Origin: Paraphysoderma sedebokerense
Lineage: Eukaryota; Blastocladiomycota; Physodermatomycetes; Physodermatales; Physodermataceae
Length of the DNA: 64,000 nucleotides
Assembly: GCA_025602915.1 (NCBI GenBank)
Contig: JAHLJZ010000032.1
Span: 1 to 64,000, forward strand
Reading direction: 5' to 3'
The translations under genes and the position numbers were made by a program. Position 1 is the stretch's first letter. Every line of letters starts with the position of its first letter. The notes beneath the pieces are model-generated. The model was not told where the DNA came from and did not search any database. It saw only the letters and a program-made list of their open reading frames with translations. Shown piece by piece: positions 1-10,621 of the stretch.

Positions 1-222
1 TTCGGCCTGTCTGTGTGTCGCTACTACCTCTCTACTGCATTTTACAATCAGTGCCATTGAAATCTCAATCATTGCATCACATACGGTGCACTCTAGAATC
101 CCCTTAAAACCGTCATTCGATCTCTCAGTCGGGTCGTCAGCTCGCACCCAACAGATTCAACGAAGATTCAACTCAGCCACGGCTATATAACATTTGCGGC
201 ATATCATTGCAAGAGAGTATCA

Positions 223-1098
223 ATGAATGCGAAACTAGCTTTGAATTTCCCTTCCATCGGGCTTTTGCTGCTCATTTTCATTACGTTCGCCTTACCAGCA
301 TCCCCCGAAGTTTTCACCAACGCAACTTGGTTCAATGATTTCTGTGCGTACAACCGAAACACAACCAACAGTTTAAGAGTGTTATGTCAAGCTTACAACT
401 GTCAGAACTGCACCGGTATTGGAGGGTTCTGGTGCGCAACTGGAACTTTAGTTTTTGTTCCTTCCGGAAATGGCAATGCAAATTCTAATTCGAACGCGAC
501 AAATGTAAAATTGGCCCAAGCATACGATACAGCAGACGGGTTCTGTTGGGATAAATGTACGTTGAACTACCAATGAATCAGATTTAGGGAAATTTTTATT
601 ATTATGTGCTCTTGATTCAACAGAAAAGAGAACTTATGTGCTGGGTATTAACGTCGCTCATTTGGTATTCCACAGGGGACTTTTTTAGTTTGACAGAAAA
701 TATTGGCCGTGATCTTATTGCAGATAATAAAAGAATTGGGACCATATCTGCATACTGCGTAGATTTACCTAATCAAGGAATTTTGTCTTGTAACGGTAAG
801 CTTTCTCTTGCAGCAACCTCAATTTCTGCAGACGTTAAATTACCCTTCGGGACTCCTCATCCTAGTGACCCACCGCCAAGTCATTTATATATTTGGAAGT
901 TTAATCTTGGTTGTTTTGGTTGCCAGCAGTTGTATTATTGGTTACTGTTGCGGTTTTACAAAGGTGGGAAAGCACGAGATAAAAAAGGCCCGAAGTAAGG
1001 GTAGTGTGGCCGGAAGTAACCAACACTTGGTGGATGAGGAAAAGCAAAAGAAGGAAGAGAAAAAGAAATCGAAAATGCGATTTCTTTCCTGGAAGTGA
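223..1098 (+). CDS. Hypothetical secreted/single-pass membrane protein
   Basis: I do not recognise a family. Three exons (223-556, 676-795, 866-1098) join in frame with GT-AG introns of 119 and 70 nt. The N-terminus has a clear signal peptide (hydrophobic GLLLLIFITFALPA). The ectodomain of roughly 130 residues has several cysteines and N-glycosylation sequons. One membrane segment follows (SLILVVLVASSCIIGYCC), then a short, strongly basic and acidic cytoplasmic tail rich in lysine and ending near FLSWK. This is type I membrane topology, so a cell-surface receptor-like or adhesin-like protein is possible, but function is unknown. The ATG at 223 is the only start that gives the signal peptide. 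The 3' end converges on the NSRP1-like gene with about 65 bp between stops. Confidence 0.6.
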
Positions 1099-1164
1099 AA
1101 TACAGCAGAGCTTCACATTTTGTAATTCAACAAACTATAATATACACTTGTCAACTTTTCTTTT

Positions 1165-2461
1165 TTATTCATTATCAACGGATTGATTTTGTTTCTTTTT
1201 CTCAGCCAGACGAGCAAGATATCTCGCCTTGGCGTCCGATATTGTATCATCAGTATTCCTTTTAACCATCTTCGCTTTCAGCTGTTCCTCTTCCTGTTTC
1301 TTTTTCTCTTCGATCTCCTTCTGCTGCTCCAGCATCTTTTCTTGAACTTCCCTGGCTCTCTTGCGCTCCAATTCTTTTTGTTTCGGAGTCATATATCTGC
1401 CCACTGAGCTTCCAGAAGCCCTGCTTCCAACTGCATCAGCTCCTGAAGATACCGCCTTCGGTTTCTTAACGATATTTAATCCACCAACAAGTAATTGACG
1501 TTTATCTACTACCTCCATGCTATCATTCACTTCGATTCCTCTGGCCGCCAATTCCTCCGGACTTAACTTTTTCAAGGGGTCGTCCTCATCAGCATCGGCC
1601 GGCTTTGTTTCAGATTCTTCTTCGTCTGGGTTGAGTTGCATAGCGGCTTCATGAGTGGCAGCCGTTCGGTCGAGCATGCTTCGATAGAATTTCGACATTC
1701 CGTTTGCATCGGATTTCTTGTCTTGCTCTACACATTCGTAAGCGTCAGTTGGACCATATGCAAGAGCAGATTATAGTTCAACAAACCTTCACGGATCCTT
1801 TCTTCTTCCTCTAACCGTCGAATCTCTTCCAACTTCGCCTTGTAACTTCAGAATACATTAACAGGCTGACACAAATAGAGCCAGTGATAAAATGAATTAC
1901 ATACGCTCCGGTCACAAAAGCTTCGCTATTGCCATACTCCTCCTCTTCCTCTTCCCTTTCCTTCTGCAGTCTCTTTTCAAGTACCCTCATCCTTTCAAGT
2001 TTGCGTAACTCTGCAGTTTTCAATAAATTATCCATATATTTGGGCTGTAGATGAAAGAAGGCAATATAAGTCAATTTTTGTTATATTAGGGTTCAATTAA
2101 TTATATTTCAAAAGCGAACACTCACCTTTTTGCCATCATCTTTCTTGAATTCGTTTTTCTTCTTTGATTCCTTCGCTTTCATCTGATCATAGACTCCATC
2201 ATAATCAAAAACTGTTGGATCGTCTTCCAGTGCTTTTTTTTGTATCTCTTGCTCCTTTTTAGTTCGATAGGAACTCATAGATGCGATTTGTTTATTTACG
2301 ATTTGCCGCTGTGATGTTGCCTTCGGACTGGATTTGGTTTGGCTGGATTCATCGTCGGACTCATCGTGCTGGAATATAGAGGGGCGAGAGGATGAAGGAG
2401 TTGACTTTTTCTTGGCGACATTGAGACCGTATGCCAGCGGCTTCTTTGTAAATGAGGCCAT
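1165..2461 (-). CDS. NSRP1: NSRP1-like nuclear speckle splicing regulatory protein (CCDC55/DUF2040)
   Basis: Three main exons are visible on the minus strand. The first (from 2461) begins MASFTKKPLAYGLNVAKKK and contains DDPTVFDYDGVYDQMK, the signature of the DUF2040/CCDC55 family. The second encodes KYMDNLLKTAELRKLERMR and an acidic E-rich helix. The third encodes FYRSMLDRTAATHEAA and a charged C-terminal coiled coil. Family members are nuclear-speckle proteins that influence alternative splice-site choice. The protein is almost entirely helical and charged, with no catalytic domain, as expected. A splicing regulator next to genes that need microexon recognition is suggestive, but that link is only inference. 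The internal exon boundary near 1,690-1,850 was not resolved to the base. Confidence 0.8.
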
Positions 2462-2698
2462 GAATGTATTTACAGATTCAGGTTAGATATGGATAAGAAG
2501 GGTTTGGGGCCGCCGGCTCAAATCACTTCAATGGCTCTCAGGCCTCAGCCACAAGCTCGGGAACCGATGAACCAATATGAATTAATTGTATTTCGCATTT
2601 AACGCGAGATTATGACATTTGATTGCAAATTCGCAAATAAAATTACAGTTTCTTTTTTACATAATTGTTTAAATACATAATAAACATGTGAGTTGAGT

Positions 2699-4735
2699 TT
2701 AAAACAACCCTCCAAACACTACCATGCCGAGAACCAATCCAACGGCCAGTCCAAACCACTCTTCTCCTCGTCCGACGGCTGCACTCGGTTGGGATCCACC
2801 TATTCCGCCTATACTATACAACATTTTGTTGGGTGTGGTTGATAGGAATGGCAAATCAATTGTATTATCCGTAGATGACTGTATTATCCTATCACGAACT
2901 TGCTGGGGTGACAACGGAGAAGGATTGGTGGAGAGGATCAGCGCAGCTGCACCGGCGACCTAAAAAAATGCAAAAGTGAAATGAGATATAGTGAAATAGA
3001 CATAACAAAATCAATTAAACTCACGTAAGGTGCCGAAAATGATGTTCCGGACAGCACATTATCGGCTGTTGAAGACGTGTACCACGAAGAAATGATGTCT
3101 TTTCCTGGTGCGAGTATATCTACGCATCGTCCGCGATTGGAAAATGTTGCAAGTGTGTCTGTCTTAGTGGTGGCACCTGCAGTGATTGAACTGCCAGCGG
3201 AAGCTGGAGAATAGCTACAAGCAGAGTCCCCATCGTTGCCTGCAAATATGCATTATGTCAATAAGCGTTAAAGGCAGGCGCTGTAATCAGACAGTGTTAC
3301 AGACCAGCAGCAGATATGAATGTGATTCCTTGGTTCACAGCTGAATTTACAGCTGAATTTAAAGTCCGAGAATATTTGGCGCCAAGAGAAAGACTGAGAA
3401 ACAAAGAGGAATCAAAACACAAATGTCAAATAGAGTAACAAATTGACAGAAATTTAAGTCGACATACTTTGCAATTGATTTATCTCCTTGGCGATGTTGT
3501 GAGACGACATACTCAATTCCTCGTACTAGGTCCGATAATGTCCCCGATCCACTTTGATCCAGTGCCTATCACAGTTAAGATATTAAATTAAGATATTTTT
3601 GCTTAATGGGGACAAGTTCGCGTTTCTTACCTTGACTGCAATCATCCGTACTTTTTTCGCCACACCGAAATTTTGTCCCCTGATCCATGATACAGTTTCA
3701 GATGGTATATCAAGTTATATCGATTAAACCTTTAAACTTACCCAACAACACCGGCGACAAAAGTTCCATGGCTATTGCGTAGAGTATTAACGTTAGTGTC
3801 TGTCGATGGTGCGCACGACAGGAATGATACAAACCCGTTATTATCCTCATCAGGCTGATTTGGCATGACGGTCGCTCCCCACACAGCTCTACCCTTGTAT
3901 TCTACATGATCAAGGCGAATGCCACTATTTGAGAGAACATATAGTTAATACTTCCGATCTGCAGTGCCGAAATGACGAAGAACCCAGGGACTGTACGAAC
4001 GTGTCGATGATGTAGACATTCACGCCTTCACCGGCTTCTTTAGGATATAAGTATTCATTATCGAGGGGTAAATTTCTCTGGTCGATTCGATCCAACCCCT
4101 AAATAAGCAAGATAATGGAATATGTCAGACAACTTTGTTCAGGACGCTGAGTCCCGCTATGAGCTACAACTTGGATACATTACCCAACTCTTCGGTGAAG
4201 ACTGAGTGTCGAGCTGTGGCTGATTCTGCTGTTTACCACTCACGCCTCCTTCTGCCTTGGTATCGTTAGACGGAATCGGCGAAAGTTGAACTCTGACATT
4301 TTCTTCGAAAAAATCGACACTTTCAGCTAACTCTGACACGTCCTGAAATTGTTTCATCGATTCGGGATTTAATGTAAGAAGCATCCCACGAAACGAGGAG
4401 CCAACTGATAACATGTTTACTGTAGAGTTCAGATTCGTGAAAAATGATTTGACAGACTCGGAAAAACCAGGAGCGGAGGCAATGAGTGAACTGGTAAGAG
4501 GGGTTGGTGAATTGGAAATCAATGATCCGAGGGAGTTTGAATTTGAGTTTGAGGTGGAACTTGGACCATTTTGGTAGGCAAGTTGGTGTAAACTCTGAGC
4601 AATTGGATGCGCAGGTTTTAGAGAAACAATGTAATTCGTTGGCCTCGTCGGAACCGGGATGTCTGAAGGCAAGGCTGCCAGATGAGACAGACAGCACGAC
4701 AGAATGATGGCGATGGAAGTCTTTGTTAATATCAT
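2699..4735 (-). CDS. Subtilisin-like serine protease (S8A, proteinase K type), likely surface-anchored
   Basis: The start at 4735 gives a signal peptide (SIAIILSCCLSHLAA); an upstream in-frame Met at 4852 would bury it. An inhibitor_I9-type propeptide follows (NYIVSLKPAHP). The catalytic triad is spread over several exons: Asp in NVYIIDT (near 4,010), His in NNGHGTFVAG (near 3,770) and Ser in SGTSFSAPYVAG (near 3,030). The oxyanion-region motif ITFISAAGNDG is also present. After the protease domain there is a spacer and a C-terminal hydrophobic tail (FGLAVGLVLGMVVFGGLF), which fits a GPI-anchor signal or membrane anchor; most secreted S8A enzymes end soon after the domain. It has at least seven short introns. 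It is probably an extracellular or cell-wall protease used in nutrition or wall remodelling. Confidence 0.88.
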
Positions 4736-4783
4736 TGCGCAAGTGAACTGAAACCTTCCGAAGTACGCATAAAGATTCGACGC

Positions 4784-4884
4784 CCTATATATGTATGAGT
4801 GCAAAGGCAAAGTGAAATTACGACTGTTGCGGAGCTTCTGTGCAGAATACATTCAAACTGACTTTCGCGCAGTGAGTGACGTCA
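4784..4884 (-). promoter_or_regulatory. Putative subtilase promoter: TATA-like element and CRE palindrome
   Basis: An alternating TATATAT stretch at about 4784-4793 lies about 50 bp upstream of the chosen subtilase start at 4735. A perfect TGACGTCA palindrome lies at 4877-4884, about 145 bp upstream. TGACGTCA is the classical CRE/ATF (bZIP) site. Placement fits a regulated promoter; binding is inferred. Confidence 0.35.
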
Positions 4885-5374
4885 CCTGTCCTCAAGTGAG
4901 CTTAATGTTGCCGCCGATCCCGTTACACATACCACTTCAAAAAGACAAGCTTTAGGATGACAATTAGATTGAAAAAGGGCGAGATTGGGTAATGTCGGTT
5001 CATAAATCCCCGACGTCAGTAGAAAACTATTTTAGGATACATAATCACGCGCCGAATCAAGGCATGCGACCAACGAAGATTAACTACGTTCCCTAATCGT
5101 CGTGGAAAACAAAATTAATTGTAATCCCCTAAAAACCACCGAGGTCTGGCTCGCAAACCAACAACGAATATGTAATCACAATTGCGATCAAAGATATTAA
5201 TATTCATAGTTCAAACGCATGGCTTGTGCCCATTCATACCCACTCGACATAAATTTATTCACAATGATTCATTCAGCGGTACATAAATCTTCTCATCAAT
5301 ATTAGTATGATTGGAATGATTACAGCGATATCGTACAAAATCATTCCCAAAGACATCCGTAACGAAAAACGAAT
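4885..5374. other. Intergenic, no gene seen
   Basis: This 490-bp stretch lies between the subtilase promoter and the 3' end of COX12. It has short open frames only, with no conserved protein motif. I see no RNA gene or repeat. It probably holds the upstream region of the subtilase gene and the 3' UTR of COX12. Confidence 0.5.
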
Positions 5375-6308
5375 CTAATGATGTCCAGATTGAGCAACGG
5401 GAAGGTGCGGGCTTGCGCCAGCTTCTTTGGCAGCATCCCATCTTTCCAACTGATAAGTAATGATTTAAAAATCAAGATTCAACCGGAAAATTATATTTAG
5501 TACTAAGTCAACCGCAAAATCTCAGGATAGTACTGGTCAACGAACCCATTGAGGAGGGCATAAGGATTGGTATGCCTTAAAGAATTGCTTGCAAGGTTCG
5601 AAATCTTCACCTCGAGCAGCAACACACTATCGCAACAACAATTGATCAGTAAAAGAATGAAATGAGGAAAGGCATCTGCTTGACCAGAAACGTACTTTGT
5701 TGTAATCGACGTAGTTTTGCCTATTGTAAAGACACATATCAGAACAGCACGACACAAAAAGATAAGAATGTATCTCTGATTTGTTACTTACCAGCTGGTT
5801 AAAGTCAGGTTAGGGAATTTAAAAGTAGTAGGGTCAGCAGCACAAAACAATATGAAAAAAGCAATGTGAGGAAATTTTTCTGCGTCAGCGATACAAAAAT
5901 TTGAAACAATATTCTCCAACTATTCTCTTGCAATACTATTCCCCCTTAGAGCTTAGAAGTCCTACATCACTAATGTTTCTGTCTTCTACTTTACAACAGC
6001 AACAAGAAAAAGGTGAGTCTTACCAGTGCTTGGTCTGATTTGTGTTGGGGAACCGAGCATCTTAGAGATAGCAAACGAATGTTTAGTTTATTATATGTCG
6101 GTTTTATAATTTGTATTGATACTTACCGAAGCTGACGGTTTGGCTTAGATTTCACCAATATTGAAATTGAAAATGACAAATTAACCGAACAAAAAGGAAG
6201 GTTTTGCTAGTTAGCATCTTTTCCGTTGACACATGCAGAATGGACAAATATCATGCAAAATGCAACAAGAACATACAGGACAATTTTGCGGGGCGACTCT
6301 TCAGACAT
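5375..6308 (-). CDS. COX12: Cytochrome c oxidase subunit 6b (COX12/COX6B), seven exons
   Basis: Spliced by eye from exons (minus strand) 6308-6277, 6143-6127, 6060-6024, 5794-5792, 5720-5696, 5626-5546 and 5449-5375. These are 32, 17, 37, 3, 25, 81 and 75 nt, giving 89 residues. The family is 83-86 residues in yeast and human. The product reads through FDARFPNTNQTKHCWQNY, then VDYNKCVAARGEDFEPCKQ and SLCPPQW with a C-terminal ERWDAAKEAG block. This is the CHCH fold with its CX9C and CX10C cysteine pairs. The protein works in the intermembrane space at the dimer interface of respiratory complex IV. All introns are GT-AG and every phase matches. The gene is divergent from the peptidase gene at 6498, with 189 bp between the starts. 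Confidence 0.9.
5792..5794 (-). other. COX12: 3-nt microexon (CTG) in COX12
   Basis: The preceding exon ends in CAC TG and the following exon starts with G CAA. Between them lies an acceptor (TTAACCAG), the three bases CTG and a perfect donor (GTAAGT). Including it gives CAC-TGC-TGG-CAA, restoring the invariant cysteine in the HCWQNY motif. Leaving it out keeps the frame but loses that cysteine. A branch-like CTAAC or CTGAC lies just upstream of the acceptor. Confidence 0.8.
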
Positions 6309-6383
6309 TTTAATGAATACTGATAATTAATGGTGAGGAATTTGCAGGGAAAAAGAAATACATCATTTGTTGATTTTTGCACT

Positions 6384-6400
6384 CACGTGGATTCCACGTG
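6384..6400. promoter_or_regulatory. Double E-box inverted repeat in the COX12/APEH divergent promoter
   Basis: The sequence CACGTGGATTCCACGTG is a 17-bp inverted repeat: two CACGTG E-boxes facing each other around one central base. It sits between the COX12 start (6308) and the acylaminoacyl-peptidase start (6498). CACGTG is the site of bHLH factors such as yeast Cbf1. Control of both genes from this element is inference. Confidence 0.45.
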
Positions 6401-6497
6401 TGTTGAAGTGAGATGGAATGACCCACACCGGACATGCGTGATTGTGACAAGCAACCGGCCAGACACAGGGAACAGAGAACAGAGATAGACAGTAAGG

Positions 6498-9147
6498 ATG
6501 GCAGTCACATACTACAGAGAAGATATCAAGTCTGTGTGGAGCACTCTCGCATCAGTCCCCTTCTATACCTCCATCATTTGCACATCTGAAAACGAGCGAC
6601 ATCTTACGCTGCAGCTATATTACTCTGTACGAGATACTGCTCGCAACAAGAAGAGAAGCTTTTCGCAGTCTGTGGTAGTAAATAAGGATGATCTAAAGTT
6701 ATCAACAAGGTCTGTTCCTGTTGAGTTGGAAAATGTGGCCCTGCATTCGGTTTCGCCGTCAAAGAAATATTGCGCCATTCAAAGATATTTCACCGACAAG
6801 GACTCGAAGAAGCGAAGATTCATCGAAGTAATTGAAATCGAAAACGGCGATATCGCATATAACATAGAGGTGACAGATGTGCATGGTGATTTCTATACAA
6901 ACGGTAAGAGCGGGTTCCTCCCTCCCATTCGCGCGCCACAACTTGATCGCTGAATAGGTTATTCCTGATGAACAATCAGAGGAAATTGGATCATTATCTT
7001 GGTCTTCGGATGAAACAATGCTGGTATATACGGCAGAAAAACCGGCTCCCAAATTAACAAATCAGACGGCAGAAGAGAGATTCGTGTATGAACCAGACTT
7101 GGGGGAGAAATATTGGGGAAAGAAGCCGCCAGTACTGGTTCTCGTTCGCTTGAATGGTTCTTCGAACTATGCCAGGTTACTGGACATTCCCAAACATTTA
7201 ACACCGGGAACTGTAAGTGAATGTCTTGCATAAGGAAGTGTAGACAAGTGTAAATCCTGATTCCATCGTCTCAGCCACTGTTTGTTAACGGAGATAAGGA
7301 GATCGTGTTTGTCGGTTACCCACGAGATCCGAAGGTTTGGGGTGTTATATATTGCATAAATCGAAGGTACATTCATGGTTATATTTGGACGCTACCACTG
7401 TCTTTGTTCTAACTCGGTGCATATCAGAAATGCTCTTTACTCGTATCACTTGGAAAATAAAACTCTGAGTACTAAGCAATCTTCATTATGTGCTTATCTA
7501 TCCGTCACGCTCTAACTATCCAATCTGTTAGCTTCGTTAACCGACTCCCAGAAAGAGAGCGTTCGAAGTCCAAGACTAGCGGGCACATCACTCGTAAGCT
7601 TTTGAAATCCCGTTGGCCGCCTTTACCATTCTAGAAATGCTCACTGGATTGACATTGTAGGTCTACCTCTCTAATAAACCGGGTGGTCCACATTCTGATT
7701 GCAGTATTCTTAACAGTCTTGATTTGACTTCCAAGGAATCTGATACGGTCGTTGACTATCAATTTCGTCCTGCTTCAATGGACGCATTCCCCGGTTTGTT
7801 TGTTGGAAGTTTACCCAGGCAAGAGATTTTGAACGGTACAATTATTGTCAATTCCAGCTGGAGGAGTCGAAAAGTTGTTCTTGCTGTTCACATGCCTTCA
7901 AAATCCGTTGTCGACCTGAGTCCTTCGGCGGAAGCGGGGAGCAACGTGTCTTACAATCTTCTGGGCGTTTCCGGCAATTTTATATTTGCCCACAGATCGA
8001 GTCCAAATAATCCCGGTGAATTGGTTAGCATTATTCGTTTAAATCGAATCCATTAAGAACTCGAAACTGACATACCCTTCTCAGGTGATTGGAAAAGTTT
8101 CCATATCAAGTCATCAGATTGTATCTGCTGTTTGGGTTGGACTGGCAGATGTGGCTTCAAATCCAGTAAAATCACTTCTAGATTCTAAGAAATTGCATTT
8201 CGATGTTGTGGAACGGACGCGTTCATCAGAAACTATTCTACTTCATCAAACTCAAGACGGCACCCAGCCCGGTGATTTACCGTTGATTATTCTGCCTCAC
8301 GGGGGCCCCCATTCGGTGACAACAACGGAGTGGAGTCTCGCTGTGTGCGGATTCGCTTGCTTGGGATACGGTGTAGCTATGAGTATGTGTAACCTCATCT
8401 GACTTAAATTTTTGGTTTCTGTATTGACTCCAGTAATAAGTTAACTATACCGGATCGATCGGATTTGGAGGTGAGAGTGTTCATGATCTTGTGGGAAAAA
8501 TTGGCAACTTAGAGGTAGAAGAGTGTCATGTAAGTTACCTTTACATCTAATCTTATTGCGTGAGAACTAACGTAATGCATACAGGCCGTCGCAATGAGAT
8601 TGTCGCAGAGGTTCAAATCCAAGCGTATCTTTTTATATGGAGGTTCTCACGGTGGCTTAATTCTTGGCTGCCTTTTAGGAAAGCATCCTGTGAGTTGTTA
8701 ATCTGATTGTATTTTATTGCGCTCTTATTTCTGACGACTATGTTAAAGAAATTTTATCGAGCGGCTTGCTTGCGAAATCCAGTTACCAATGTTGGAACGT
8801 TTGAAGGAAGCGATATCATGGACTGGGCTTTCGCCGAAGCAGGATTTCAGCACGACCTCTCTGCTCCAAGTTTAATATCACCAGAACAGTATCAGAAAAT
8901 GTGGGATTGTTCTCCCTTCAGAGTTGCCAAAAATGTAGTTGATCCTGTACTGGTAATGCTAGGCGAGTTGGATAGGCGAGTGCCCAATCACCAGGCTTGG
9001 GAGTGGGTTGCGTATTTAAGAGGAAAGAACAAGGAGCATGACGTGAGGATGTTGTCTTTTCCGGATACAGGTCATGCTTTGGATAGCGTGGATGCGGAAT
9101 GTTATGGATTCGAAGCGATCATGTCCTTTTTTGGAGAGTACTTGTAA
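6498..9147 (+). CDS. APEH: Acylaminoacyl-peptidase (acyl-peptide hydrolase, S9C)
   Basis: About eleven exons join with short GT-AG introns. The N-terminal half is a divergent beta-propeller with typical APEH phrases (GSLSWSSDETMLVYTAEK, WGKKPPVLVLV, VYLSNKPGGPHSDC). The C-terminal alpha/beta-hydrolase domain has LPLIILPHGGPH and NYTGSIGFGG. The nucleophile motif YGGSHGG lies near 8,640, Asp in LGELDRRVP near 8,965 and His in TGHAL near 9,073, so the triad is complete. The enzyme removes N-acylated amino acids from blocked peptides in the cytosol, downstream of the proteasome. An acceptor at 6979 rather than 6958 is needed to keep frame after the first exon. It shares its upstream region with COX12. 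Confidence 0.92.
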
Positions 9148-9280
9148 ATTGATTAGATTGATTGTATACACTAGACAAAACAGACTAAACAAAAGACGCG
9201 TTCAAAAGTTCAACACTAGGCCACATTCCAAGTCCTGGCTGCCTTCAAATCCTAATCGCACAACAACTGGCCATATAAGC

Positions 9281-10621
9281 ATGAATGCGAAAGATCCTGT
9301 CGCTGTTTTCCCGCCGGAAATTCTAGCACTCATATTCTCACAACTCCCGTTCAGAACCAAAATCAACTGCACCCTTGTTAACAAAGCCTGGAAGGCTTAT
9401 GTCGTATCAGAACCTAAACTATGGACAGAGATTCATCTTTCCGATTCAACTTCCTTTAAAGTACGGCCCGCCCATGTCGACTTGATTACAAAACGAAGCC
9501 ATCGTTATCTCCAGAAACTTTGCCTTTCAGCTGTGACAGCCACCGATCGAGTTCTCAAAGTGCTTTTCAGTTCACATTGTAACTTAATCACACAATTATC
9601 GATAACTGGTGTTAGTAAACCAATAGATACTGACTTGATCAAGTTGTGTAGAAAGTTGGGGAAAGTGTTGAAACATTTGAATCTACGAGATACAGAAATT
9701 AAGGATACCGTCATCACAGCCATATTCAACAATTGTGTTTCTCTCGCTTCCCTCGACGTTTCTCATTGTATCAGAATTACTTCAAATGGATTCGAAACTA
9801 GTTATGAATCACTCAAAAAATTGAAAAAGAAACATCCATTGAAGAAATTGGTCATTTCACATTGCCCGTTGTTGGACGATTCTGCAATATCTAATCTACC
9901 GTCAATGTGCCCATCTTTACAGTTCATCGATTTAACGAATTCTACCAGAATTACAAATTTGTCAATATATAATCTTCAATACTGCAAACAACTATCGACC
10001 GCCTTTTTCACCGGCATCAATTACAGAAAACCAGTTGAACTATCCCTCGACGATACGCTAACGACCTTTTTCCTGTCATGTTCAAATCTTCGTTTGTTCC
10101 ATTTGACCGAATGTCCCATCCTAACTGATCTGTCGGTTCAGAGCTTGGTCATATCTTGTGAAAGATTAGAAACGCTATATTTAACCAACGATGTTTGGAT
10201 TACGGACGAATCCTTAGTTGTGTTATCAGAATTGCGGTCTCTGAAGAGGGTAGATCTGGGTGGCTGTAAGAAAATAACTGATGTTGGCCTAGACTCTTTA
10301 GTTGACAATTGCAGGGAAATACAGTACCTGAATGTTTCAAAAACTGCAATCACAAATACAGCATTGGAATGGGTAGGGAACAAATTGGACCGCTTAAATG
10401 CTTTAAATGTGAGTTATTGTGCTCTGATTTCGGATTTAGGGTTGAAGCACGTCCTCAAGAATGGTATTAGGAAGAAATTAAAAGTGGTCGATGTGAGCGG
10501 ATGTGTAAAGATCTCGTCTGCATTCTTGGAAAGTGCGAGGAGGGTTGCCGGGAAGAGAGTCATGATTAGGTATCAAGTAAACGATCAAAACAAAAGGCCT
10601 GCATTTTTGAATCAATATTGA
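9281..10621 (+). CDS. F-box and leucine-rich-repeat protein (FBXL/AMN1-like)
   Basis: One uninterrupted exon of 446 codons. The frame is open upstream to 9074, but that part overlaps the end of the peptidase gene, so I start at the ATG at 9281. That start puts an F-box (FPPEILALIFSQLPFRTKINC, then VNKAWKAY) near residues 9-50. It is followed by about twelve cysteine-containing LRRs of the AMN1/FBXL type (LDVSHCIRITSNG, CKKITDVGLDSL, VSYCALISDLGL). Such proteins are substrate receptors of SCF ubiquitin ligases. The substrate is unknown. It is intronless among intron-rich neighbours. The C-terminus ends PAFLNQY. Confidence 0.88.
   Translation: MNAKDPVAVFPPEILALIFSQLPFRTKINCTLVNKAWKAYVVSEPKLWTEIHLSDSTSFKVRPAHVDLITKRSHRYLQKLCLSAVTATDRVLKVLFSSHCNLITQLSITGVSKPIDTDLIKLCRKLGKVLKHLNLRDTEIKDTVITAIFNNCVSLASLDVSHCIRITSNGFETSYESLKKLKKKHPLKKLVISHCPLLDDSAISNLPSMCPSLQFIDLTNSTRITNLSIYNLQYCKQLSTAFFTGINYRKPVELSLDDTLTTFFLSCSNLRLFHLTECPILTDLSVQSLVISCERLETLYLTNDVWITDESLVVLSELRSLKRVDLGGCKKITDVGLDSLVDNCREIQYLNVSKTAITNTALEWVGNKLDRLNALNVSYCALISDLGLKHVLKNGIRKKLKVVDVSGCVKISSAFLESARRVAGKRVMIRYQVNDQNKRPAFLNQY

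Noticed and set aside
5503-5757. 84-codon minus-strand open frame as a separate small secreted protein
   Set aside because: It reads the wrong frame across two COX12 exons and an intron; the spliced COX12 model explains all the coding signal.
6498-6953. Unspliced reading of the first peptidase exon to a stop at 6953
   Set aside because: The GTAAGA donor at 6904 and acceptor ending at 6978 restore the APEH motif GSLSWSSDE in frame, so the stop is intronic.
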